Origin: Flavobacteriaceae bacterium
GTDB taxonomy: Bacteria; Bacteroidota; Bacteroidia; Flavobacteriales; Flavobacteriaceae
Direction: 5' to 3'
DNA length: 21,049 nucleotides
Assembly: GCA_949507465.1 (NCBI GenBank)
Contig: CATEMS010000103.1
Span: 1 to 21,049 of the forward strand
Shown: positions 13,931 through 21,049 of the stretch, piece after piece
How the letters are laid out: each line of letters opens with the position of its first letter
Position numbering within the stretch: the stretch's first letter is position 1
Notes under the pieces: generated by a model
What the model saw: only the letters and a program-made list of their open reading frames with translations
The model's database searches: none
What the model was told of the DNA's origin: nothing
Translations under genes and position numbers: made by a program

Positions 13931-16900
13931 ATGATTCACTTTTTTGGAGACCTTACCACCAAAGTCTTTGCTGTACAGACAACCTCAGAAATTTCAAAAC
14001 AGAGCAATGAAAAACTACAGTGGCTTTTTGGCAATGTATCACAAATAGAGCAGTCCGCAATCGCGGATTTTTTTATTGGCCCTAGAGCTACCATGATTAC
14101 CCCGTGGAGTACCAATGCTGTTGAGATAACTCAAAACATGGGTATTGAAGGAATCATTAGGATTGAAGAATTTACTCCCTCTTTGAAGGATACTCAGGAT
14201 TTTGATCCCATGTTGTTTGAAAAATTCTCTGCTTTGGATCAAACAATTTTTGATATTAGTGTAAGGCCACAGGCAATTAAAGAGATTGATGATATTGCTG
14301 GCTATAATCAATCTGAGGGTTTGGCCTTAAATCAAGAAGAAGTTACCTACCTAGAGGCACTTGCTGTGAAACTAGATAGAAAACTTACAGACTCTGAAGT
14401 GTTTGGGTTTAGCCAGGCCAATAGCGAGCACTGTAGACATAAAATATTTAATGGCACCTTTATCATTGATGGCCAGCAAATGCCATCTTCGTTGTTTAAA
14501 CTCATTAAGAAAACATCCAAAGAACATCCAAACCAAATTGTATCTGCCTACAAAGACAATGTAGCGTTTATCAAAGGACCTGTTGTAACACAATTTGCTC
14601 CAAAGAGTGCAGATAAGCCAGATTATTATCAAAACAAGGAATTTAATAGTGTTATTTCAATAAAAGCCGAAACACATAATTTCCCTACTACCGTAGAGCC
14701 TTTTAACGGAGCTGCAACAGGCTCTGGGGGAGAAATAAGAGACCGTTTGGCTGGTGGAAAAGGATCATTACCACTAGCCGGAACAGCCGTGTATATGACA
14801 TCCTACTCTAGGTTAGAAAAAAATCGCCCATGGGAACAAACCATCAAACAAAGAGATTGGTTGTATCAAACACCACTTGATATTTTAATTAAAGCAAGCA
14901 ACGGTGCCAGTGATTTTGGAAATAAATTTGGGCAACCACTCATCTCAGGATCTGTACTCACCTTTGAGCATCAAGAGCACGCAAGAACATTAGGATTTGA
15001 TAAAGTGATCATGATGGCCGGAGGGATTGGGTATGGCAAGGCTGAACAAGCCCTGAAGGACACTCCTAAAAAAGGAGATCAAATAGTGATTCTTGGTGGA
15101 GAAAACTATCGTATAGGAATGGGGGGTGCAGCCGTATCTAGTGCAAATACTGGTGCTTTTTCTAGTGGTATAGAGTTGAATGCCATACAACGCTCAAATC
15201 CAGAAATGCAAAAACGTGCTGCCAATGCCGTTAGAGCCATGGTAGAGCGACAGGAAAATCCTATTGTGTCTATTCATGACCATGGCGCTGGAGGCCACCT
15301 CAACTGTTTGAGCGAACTGGTAGAGGATACGGGAGGAAATATTAATATGGACGCCCTACCTGTGGGAGATCCAACATTATCTGCCAAAGAGATAATTGGA
15401 AATGAATCTCAAGAGCGAATGGGTCTTGTTATTGGTAAAAAAGATATCGATACCCTCCAACGAGTAGCAGATAGGGAGCGATCTCCAATCTACCAAGTTG
15501 GTGATGTTACTGCAGACCATCAATTTACATTTGAGAGTAAAAAAACAGGAGAAAAACCCATGGATTTTGCCTTAAGTGATATGTTTGGAAGCTCTCCAAA
15601 GACGGTCATGACAGATTTCACCATAGAGAGAAATTATACCCCTGCAACCTATGATGTACAAGACATTGATAAGCATGTCTCTGCCCTACTAAGCCTGGAA
15701 GCTGTAGGTTGTAAAGATTGGTTAACCAACAAAGTAGACCGCTGTGTAACAGGTAAAGTTGCCAAACAACAATGTGCTGGGCCTTTACAATTACCCCTTA
15801 ATAATTGTGGTGTTATGGCACTAGATTATAATGGAAAGCAAGGCGTAGCTACTAGTATTGGTCACTCCCCTATCTCGGGATTAATTGATCCTGTAGCAGG
15901 GTCCAGAAATTCTATAACAGAATCTTTAACCAATATTATTTGGGCACCACTAGAAAATGGGATTCAAAGTATTTCATTATCTGCCAACTGGATGTGGCCT
16001 TGCAACAATCCAGGGGAGGATGCACGTTTGTATAAAGCTGTTGAAGCGGTAAGTGATTTTAGTATAGCCCTTGGTATAAATGTACCCACAGGAAAGGATT
16101 CTCTTTCTATGAAACAGAAATATAAAGACCAGGAGGTCATTTCTCCAGGAACCGTAATTATCACCGCGGCAGGACACTGTAAAGATATCAACCAGGTGGT
16201 AGAACCTGTATTGCAAAAAGACCAAGGAAGCATTTACTATATAAATCTAAGCCAAGATGATTTTAAACTTGGAGGATCCTCTTTTGGGCAAATATTAAAC
16301 AGCGTTGGAAATGAGGCACCAACAGTAAAAGATGCTTCTTATGTGGCTAATGTATTTAACACCATACAAGCCCTTACAGCACAGAACCAAATAGCAGCTG
16401 GCCATGATGTGGCCTCTGGAGGACTTATTACAACCTTGTTAGAAATGTGCTTTGCAGACACACAACTAGGTGCCAGGTTAAACCTCTCTGGCCTTGAAGA
16501 AAAAGACACTGTAAAGGTTTTATTTTCAGAGAATTGCGGTATAGTAATTCAAGCATCTAATGATCAAAATGTTGAAGCTACATTGCATAAAAACAACATA
16601 GATTTTGTTCAGATTGGTACTGTTTCAACCAAAGAAGAGCTATCCCTTACCAACCACAAGGATACACTTAGTTTCAATATAGCTCAAATGCGAGATGTAT
16701 GGTACAGAACCTCTTTTTTACTAGATGAAAAACAGAGCGGAACTATGGCAGTTGATCGTTTTGAAAATTATAAAAATCAAGCCTTGCAATTTACATTTCC
16801 TCAACACTTTGACGGAAAAAAGCCCATTATAGACCCCGCAAAAAAACGAATAAAAGCTGCTATCATAAGAGAAAAGGGAAGCAACAGTGAGCGAGAAATG

Positions 16901-17593
16901 GCGAACGCCATGTATTTGGCTGGCTTTGATGTAAAAGATGTTCATATGACAGATTTAATACAAGGGAGAGAAACCCTAGAAGATATTAAATTTATAGCGG
17001 CTGTTGGTGGTTTCTCTAACAGTGATGTACTTGGAAGCGCAAAGGGTTGGGCAGGAGCTTTTCTATACAATGAGAAGGCAAACACAGCATTGAAAAATTT
17101 CTTTGCTAAAGATGATACGCTTTCTTTAGGTGTTTGTAATGGTTGCCAATTATTTATAGAATTAGGATTACTCAACCCCCTAGATACAGAAAAACCAAAA
17201 ATGGGTCACAACCATAGCGGTAAGTTTGAGTGTAATTTTACCTCTGTCACCATACAAGAAAACAACTCAATTATGTTATCCTCTCTTGCTGGAAGCACCC
17301 TAGGGATATGGGCAGCTCACGGAGAAGGGAGATTTTCATTCCCTAAACAAGAGAGTCATTACAACATTGTTGGTAAATATGGTTATGATACCTTTCCCGC
17401 AAATCCAAATGGTAGTGACTTTAATACCGCAATGATGACAGATGCCACCGGAAGACATCTAGTGATGATGCCACACCTAGAACGCTCAACTTTTCCATGG
17501 AATTGGGGACACTACCCAAAACATCGCAACGATCAGGTGAGCCCTTGGTTAGAAGGGTTTGTTAACGCAAGAAAATGGCTGGAAGCTAATTAA
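13931..17593 (+). CDS. purL: Phosphoribosylformylglycinamidine synthase, single-chain large form
   Basis: A 1,220-residue cytosolic enzyme of purine synthesis that converts FGAR, glutamine and ATP to FGAM. It is the large single-chain type, with N-terminal, synthetase and C-terminal glutaminase parts in one polypeptide. Visible hallmarks are SQANSEHCRHKIFNG near 158-172, KAETHNFPT and GAATGSGGEIRDR near 247-268 (ATP site), and VSIHDHGAGGHLNCLSE near 445-461. The class I amidotransferase domain has the nucleophile Cys1069 in GVCNGCQ and the His1182/Glu1184 pair in MPHLER. Length is close to E. coli PurL (about 1,295). The start MIHFFGD matches the family opening. It stands alone, divergent from a secreted protein gene, not in a pur operon. 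No PurR-type site is recognised in the 294-base upstream gap. Confidence 0.97.
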   Translation: MIHFFGDLTTKVFAVQTTSEISKQSNEKLQWLFGNVSQIEQSAIADFFIGPRATMITPWSTNAVEITQNMGIEGIIRIEEFTPSLKDTQDFDPMLFEKFSALDQTIFDISVRPQAIKEIDDIAGYNQSEGLALNQEEVTYLEALAVKLDRKLTDSEVFGFSQANSEHCRHKIFNGTFIIDGQQMPSSLFKLIKKTSKEHPNQIVSAYKDNVAFIKGPVVTQFAPKSADKPDYYQNKEFNSVISIKAETHNFPTTVEPFNGAATGSGGEIRDRLAGGKGSLPLAGTAVYMTSYSRLEKNRPWEQTIKQRDWLYQTPLDILIKASNGASDFGNKFGQPLISGSVLTFEHQEHARTLGFDKVIMMAGGIGYGKAEQALKDTPKKGDQIVILGGENYRIGMGGAAVSSANTGAFSSGIELNAIQRSNPEMQKRAANAVRAMVERQENPIVSIHDHGAGGHLNCLSELVEDTGGNINMDALPVGDPTLSAKEIIGNESQERMGLVIGKKDIDTLQRVADRERSPIYQVGDVTADHQFTFESKKTGEKPMDFALSDMFGSSPKTVMTDFTIERNYTPATYDVQDIDKHVSALLSLEAVGCKDWLTNKVDRCVTGKVAKQQCAGPLQLPLNNCGVMALDYNGKQGVATSIGHSPISGLIDPVAGSRNSITESLTNIIWAPLENGIQSISLSANWMWPCNNPGEDARLYKAVEAVSDFSIALGINVPTGKDSLSMKQKYKDQEVISPGTVIITAAGHCKDINQVVEPVLQKDQGSIYYINLSQDDFKLGGSSFGQILNSVGNEAPTVKDASYVANVFNTIQALTAQNQIAAGHDVASGGLITTLLEMCFADTQLGARLNLSGLEEKDTVKVLFSENCGIVIQASNDQNVEATLHKNNIDFVQIGTVSTKEELSLTNHKDTLSFNIAQMRDVWYRTSFLLDEKQSGTMAVDRFENYKNQALQFTFPQHFDGKKPIIDPAKKRIKAAIIREKGSNSEREMANAMYLAGFDVKDVHMTDLIQGRETLEDIKFIAAVGGFSNSDVLGSAKGWAGAFLYNEKANTALKNFFAKDDTLSLGVCNGCQLFIELGLLNPLDTEKPKMGHNHSGKFECNFTSVTIQENNSIMLSSLAGSTLGIWAAHGEGRFSFPKQESHYNIVGKYGYDTFPANPNGSDFNTAMMTDATGRHLVMMPHLERSTFPWNWGHYPKHRNDQVSPWLEGFVNARKWLEAN

Positions 17594-17641
17594 TTTCTCA
17601 CTTTTAATTCATGTTTAACATTATTTTATAAACACTAGGCA

Positions 17642-17649
17642 TACCTTTG
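17642..17649 (+). promoter_or_regulatory. -7 promoter box of the carboxypeptidase gene
   Basis: TACCTTTG matches TAnnTTTG exactly, 36 bases before the ATG at 17686. Upstream, TTA (17621-17623) is 18 bases away and is only a weak -33 element. No terminator is visible between purL and this box. Confidence 0.42.
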
Positions 17650-17685
17650 GCTCAATTAGTTTATGATAATCTGAGTTAAAATAAT

Positions 17686-20085
17686 ATGAAACATATCCTA
17701 CTTACATTATTTTTTGTGTGTGCTACCCTTACTGGTTTTTCTCAATCCCCAGAAAACAGATTTAAGCGTGCAAAAATTTACTACTCTGATACACAACAAC
17801 TATCTCAACTAGAGAGTTTGGGGATAGCTGTAGATCATGGAAAGCATAAAAAAGGACACTTTATTATTTCAGATTTCTCAACAAAAGAACTCACTATAGC
17901 TCGTAATAATGGTTTTACATGTGAGGTATTGATAGATGATCTTGAACAACATTTTTTGACCCAAAACAAGCTTAAAACACCACTAAGAAACTCAGAGTGT
18001 GCAGACGATGGCCTTAGCTACCAAACCCCCGTTCACTTCAATGACTCTGATGGATCTATGGGAGGTTATTTTACGTATCAAGAGGTATTAGAGGAGCTAG
18101 ACCAAATGAAAGCTCTCTATCCAGATTTAATTACAACAAAATCAAATATTGGTAGCTTTTTAACCCAAGGACAACCAGACAATTCTGTTACTCCATCTAT
18201 TGGCGGTAATGGGATTAAATGGGTGAAGATAAGTGACAATCCTGACACCTTAGAGAGTGAACCACAAATATTGTATTCAGCCATACATCATGCCCGAGAA
18301 CCCATGTCATTACACCAGCTCATATTCTATATGTGGTATTTGCTGGAAAATTACCAAACAGATACAGAGGTTCAAAGCATTGTAAACAACACAGAATTAT
18401 ATTTTGTCCCTGTTGTAAATCCAGATGGATACCTATACAACGAAAAAATAAATCCAAATGGAGGGGGCTTTTGGAGAAAAAACAGAAGAAACAACTCAAA
18501 CGGAACCTTTGGTGTGGACAACAATAGAAACTACCAATTTTATATCGATGGAGACTCCAACAATGGTATGTGGGGAGGGGAAGGATCCTCTGGCAATCCA
18601 GATAGTCAAGTCTACAGAGGTCCCTCACCTTTTAGTGAGGTAGAGAATCAGGCCATGAAATGGTTTGTAGAACAGCATAATTTTACCATGGCATTTAACA
18701 ACCATAGTTACGGTGAGTTACTACTACGTCCTTACGGATATGCTGAAAACACACCCTCTGTGGATGAAGAATTACTTGATAATTTAGGTGCAGAATTGGT
18801 GTCCCAAAATGGGTATGACAACATACTATCTGCAGAACTATACGCCGCTGCCGGAGACAGCGATGACTTTATGTACGGCACGGTTGGTACTCATGATAAA
18901 ATTTTAGCGTACACCCCAGAAATTGGTCCTGAATTTTGGCCACCCTCCAACCAAATTGAGGCCATCTCTAAATCTATGATGTACCATAACCTAACGGCGG
19001 CAAAAATGACCGGCAATTTTGCCTCTCTAAAAGAAACAGGTCCCCTCTACACAGGAACCAATCCTGTGATAGATGCCCCCTTTGAAATCAAACGGTTTGG
19101 TTTATCTGGCAACGGAAACTTCAGTGTTTCTCTTACTCCCATCTCAAACAATATTGATGCCGTAGGAGATGCTGTTAATTTTAATGGTATTGAATTGTTA
19201 GAAACACAAACGGCAACCATACAATATAGCATCAGTGGCACTGTAAATAGCGGTGATCTTATTGTCTATGAATTAGTTGTCAATAACGGCAGTTATGACA
19301 CCACACTTTTAGTTACAAAAACATTTGGAAGCCTTAGCTCCATATTTCAAGATGATGCCTCCTCAACCTCAAACTACTCAAATAACGGTTGGACCACCAC
19401 AACACAAAGTTTTGTATCTGCACCGAGTAGCATTACAGAATCTGCAAATGGAGATTACAATGGAAATGCAAACAAATCGATTGTGTTAAATAATTCCATT
19501 GACCTTAGCGATGCTATTGGTGCCAATGTCACTTTTTGGACAAAGTTTGACATAGAGAACAACTATGATTATGCACAATTTCAAATTTCGGTAAATGGTG
19601 GTAATACCTGGATATCACAATGCGGTTTATACACCAACCCAGGGAGTGAAGATCAACCCCAGGGACAACCCTTATATGATGGTACACAAGAGCAATGGGT
19701 TTTAGAACAAATAGATTTAAGTGATTACATTGGGCAAAGCATAAATGCACGTTTTATTTTCAGGTCAGATAGCTTTGTAGAGGCAGACGGTTTTTATTTT
19801 GATGATTTAACCTTCAATACGTTAAATGACGATACCCTCACTGCAACAGACCAACAAAACTATCAATTTGGCATCTATCCAAACCCCGTTAAGGATGTGT
19901 TACATATCACAACAAATCTCACAAATTATACTGCAACTATTTACGATATGTACGGCAAACTTATCAAAACCAGCAAGGCATCAGCAAACCATACCCTAGA
20001 GTATAGTGACCTTACCCCTGGCATATACATTTTAAATTTATCACAAACACAAACCTTGCAAACATTTAAGATTATAAAGCAGTAG
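17686..20085 (+). CDS. Secreted M14 zinc carboxypeptidase with T9SS tail
   Basis: A 799-residue secreted metallopeptidase. Residues 1-20 form a signal peptide (ending TGFSQ), then a propeptide-like region (about 21-120). The M14 catalytic domain (about 125-440) has the full active site: zinc ligands His202-x-x-Glu205 (HHARE) and His340 (NNHSYG), substrate-binding Arg267 (WRKNRR) and Asn280-Arg281 (GVDNNRNY), NPDGY at 245-249, and catalytic Glu412 in YTPEIGPEFWPP. Residues of about 547-712 resemble the MAM/jelly-roll domain found in InhA-like and other secreted proteins (VTFWTKFDIENNYDYAQF...). A T9SS type A sorting domain is at 726-799 (YPNP, ending FKIIKQ). It likely trims C-terminal residues from external peptides. 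The gene ends 19 bases before a strong terminator. Confidence 0.94.
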   Translation: MKHILLTLFFVCATLTGFSQSPENRFKRAKIYYSDTQQLSQLESLGIAVDHGKHKKGHFIISDFSTKELTIARNNGFTCEVLIDDLEQHFLTQNKLKTPLRNSECADDGLSYQTPVHFNDSDGSMGGYFTYQEVLEELDQMKALYPDLITTKSNIGSFLTQGQPDNSVTPSIGGNGIKWVKISDNPDTLESEPQILYSAIHHAREPMSLHQLIFYMWYLLENYQTDTEVQSIVNNTELYFVPVVNPDGYLYNEKINPNGGGFWRKNRRNNSNGTFGVDNNRNYQFYIDGDSNNGMWGGEGSSGNPDSQVYRGPSPFSEVENQAMKWFVEQHNFTMAFNNHSYGELLLRPYGYAENTPSVDEELLDNLGAELVSQNGYDNILSAELYAAAGDSDDFMYGTVGTHDKILAYTPEIGPEFWPPSNQIEAISKSMMYHNLTAAKMTGNFASLKETGPLYTGTNPVIDAPFEIKRFGLSGNGNFSVSLTPISNNIDAVGDAVNFNGIELLETQTATIQYSISGTVNSGDLIVYELVVNNGSYDTTLLVTKTFGSLSSIFQDDASSTSNYSNNGWTTTTQSFVSAPSSITESANGDYNGNANKSIVLNNSIDLSDAIGANVTFWTKFDIENNYDYAQFQISVNGGNTWISQCGLYTNPGSEDQPQGQPLYDGTQEQWVLEQIDLSDYIGQSINARFIFRSDSFVEADGFYFDDLTFNTLNDDTLTATDQQNYQFGIYPNPVKDVLHITTNLTNYTATIYDMYGKLIKTSKASANHTLEYSDLTPGIYILNLSQTQTLQTFKIIKQ

Positions 20086-20104
20086 CAACAAATATTGTTT
20101 GTAG

Positions 20105-20142
20105 AAAAATGTCATATCCACATCTGGGTGTGACATTTTTTT
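20105..20142 (+). terminator. Intrinsic terminator after the carboxypeptidase gene
   Basis: AAAAATGTCA (20105-20114) pairs with TGACATTTTT (20131-20140), with a 16-base loop that has its own partial CAC/GTG pairing, followed by two more T. The U-run follows directly, 19 bases after the stop codon. Confidence 0.9.
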
Positions 20143-20221
20143 ATGCCCTTCTATTTAAATTCTTCAGGTTATATAAAATGAATATTTTTCACTATTTTGC
20201 ATTCACAGAAATTATAACGAT

Positions 20222-21049
20222 ATGACAGAAGTAAAAAGACTTTTTGACTTTCCGTATTACCAATTAGAGAACTACCCGCAAGAAGGTGCACTAGTTAGTA
20301 AAGTTAACGGTCAATGGATAAAAACATCCACACAACAATACATAGACCAGGCCAATGCAATTAGCCGAGGGCTTATAAAACTTGGTGTTAAAGCCAATGA
20401 CAAGGTAGCCCTAATATCTATGACCAATAGAACCCAATGGAATATTTGTGATATAGGTATTTTACAAATAGGTGCACAAGATGTGCCTATTTATCCTACC
20501 ATCTCAGAACAAGATTATGAATATGTACTCAATCATTCAGAATCTAAGTATGTATTTGTTTCTTGCCAGGAGGTACTAGAAAAAATAAATAAAATAAAAG
20601 CAAATGTTCCCTCTCTTCTAGGAGTTTACAGCTTTGAAGATATAGACGGCTGTGATTCTTGGCAGCAGGTCATTGACCTTGGTAATGAAAATAAAGACCT
20701 GCAGCAAGAAGTTCAAAAACGAATGGATGCTGTTCAAGAAGATGATTTGGCTACACTTATTTACACCTCTGGTACTACTGGAAAACCAAAAGGTGTGATG
20801 TTAAGTCATAAAAATATTGCCTGCAATGCCAAACATAGCAAGGGAAGATTACCCATAGAAATGGGCAAATCAAAAGCCCTTAGTTTTTTACCTGTATGTC
20901 ATATTTATGAGCGTATGCTTTTATACATGTACCAATATTGTGGTGTAAGTATTCATTTTGCTGAAAGTCTAGAAACCATCAGTGACAACCTTAAAGAAAT
21001 TCACCCAGAGGTAATGACGGCTGTGCCACGTTTACTGGAAAAGGTATAC
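20222..21049 (+). CDS. Long-chain acyl-CoA synthetase (AMP-forming), N-terminal part
   Basis: The gene starts at ATG 20222 and stays open for 276 codons to the right edge, so the C-terminal half is missing. The family is the ANL adenylating enzymes: the phosphate-binding loop YTSGTTGKPKGVMLSH is at 181-196, preceded by the N-terminal fold (VALISMTNRTQWNICDIGILQIGAQDVPIYPT, about 62-93), and SFLPVCHIYERM is present near 226-237. The FLPVCHIYERM wording and the VPIYPT segment point to the FadD15/FAA-like long-chain branch, not acetyl-CoA synthetase. It activates fatty acids to acyl-CoA at the inner face of the membrane. Full members are about 590-600 residues. The leader is A/T-rich, and a -7-like TATTTTG lies at 20194-20200. 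Confidence 0.92.
   Translation, partial: MTEVKRLFDFPYYQLENYPQEGALVSKVNGQWIKTSTQQYIDQANAISRGLIKLGVKANDKVALISMTNRTQWNICDIGILQIGAQDVPIYPTISEQDYEYVLNHSESKYVFVSCQEVLEKINKIKANVPSLLGVYSFEDIDGCDSWQQVIDLGNENKDLQQEVQKRMDAVQEDDLATLIYTSGTTGKPKGVMLSHKNIACNAKHSKGRLPIEMGKSKALSFLPVCHIYERMLLYMYQYCGVSIHFAESLETISDNLKEIHPEVMTAVPRLLEKVY

Overview
The window looks like part of the chromosome of a flavobacterium (Bacteroidota, probably Flavobacteriaceae). The DNA is AT-rich, starts lie in A-rich leaders instead of Shine-Dalgarno sites, and several upstream regions carry the Bacteroidota -7 motif TAnnTTTG. Three secreted proteins end in a type IX secretion system (T9SS) type A sorting domain, and two lipoproteins have acidic residues directly after the lipid-bearing cysteine, as in the Bacteroidota surface-export signal. 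I see no RNA gene, IS element, CRISPR array, phage gene or integration scar. No stretch longer than 300 bases lacks a gene; the longest gap is the 294-base divergent region at 13637-13930.

Layout. 1-1135 (-) is the N-terminal part of a secreted tricorn-like protease. 1379-2116 (+) is an SGNH-hydrolase lipoprotein. 2200-3589 (-) holds rmuC followed by a 64-codon gene. 3736-5310 (+) encodes a secreted GH144-type enzyme (beta-1,2-glucan) with a T9SS tail, and 5369-5944 (+) a flavodoxin-fold NAD(P)H oxidoreductase. 6077-8070 (+) is a tight pair: a zinc-ribbon membrane protein and a serine-hydrolase lipoprotein 2 bases apart. 8263-8487 (+) is a small charged helical protein with its own -7 box and a strong bidirectional terminator. 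8549-11232 (-) is a beta-carbonic anhydrase / SulP transporter pair with a small membrane-anchored protein upstream. 11453-13636 (-) is a large T9SS-secreted protein. 13931-17593 (+) is purL. 17686-20085 (+) is a T9SS-secreted M14 zinc carboxypeptidase. 20222-21049 (+) is the start of a long-chain acyl-CoA synthetase.

How they fit together. Much of the window serves extracellular breakdown of polymers and scavenging: tricorn-like protease, SGNH esterase, GH144 glucanase, serine hydrolase and carboxypeptidase, each exported by lipoprotein or T9SS routes. The carbonic anhydrase and SulP genes suggest a bicarbonate uptake and interconversion unit. purL and the acyl-CoA synthetase are housekeeping metabolism. 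I do not see an obvious new multi-gene system. The best leads are the small protein with a TTG start and a perfect palindrome upstream of the SulP/carbonic anhydrase genes, the rmuC-linked small protein, the zinc-ribbon/serine-hydrolase pair, and an extended promoter sequence shared by two unlinked genes.
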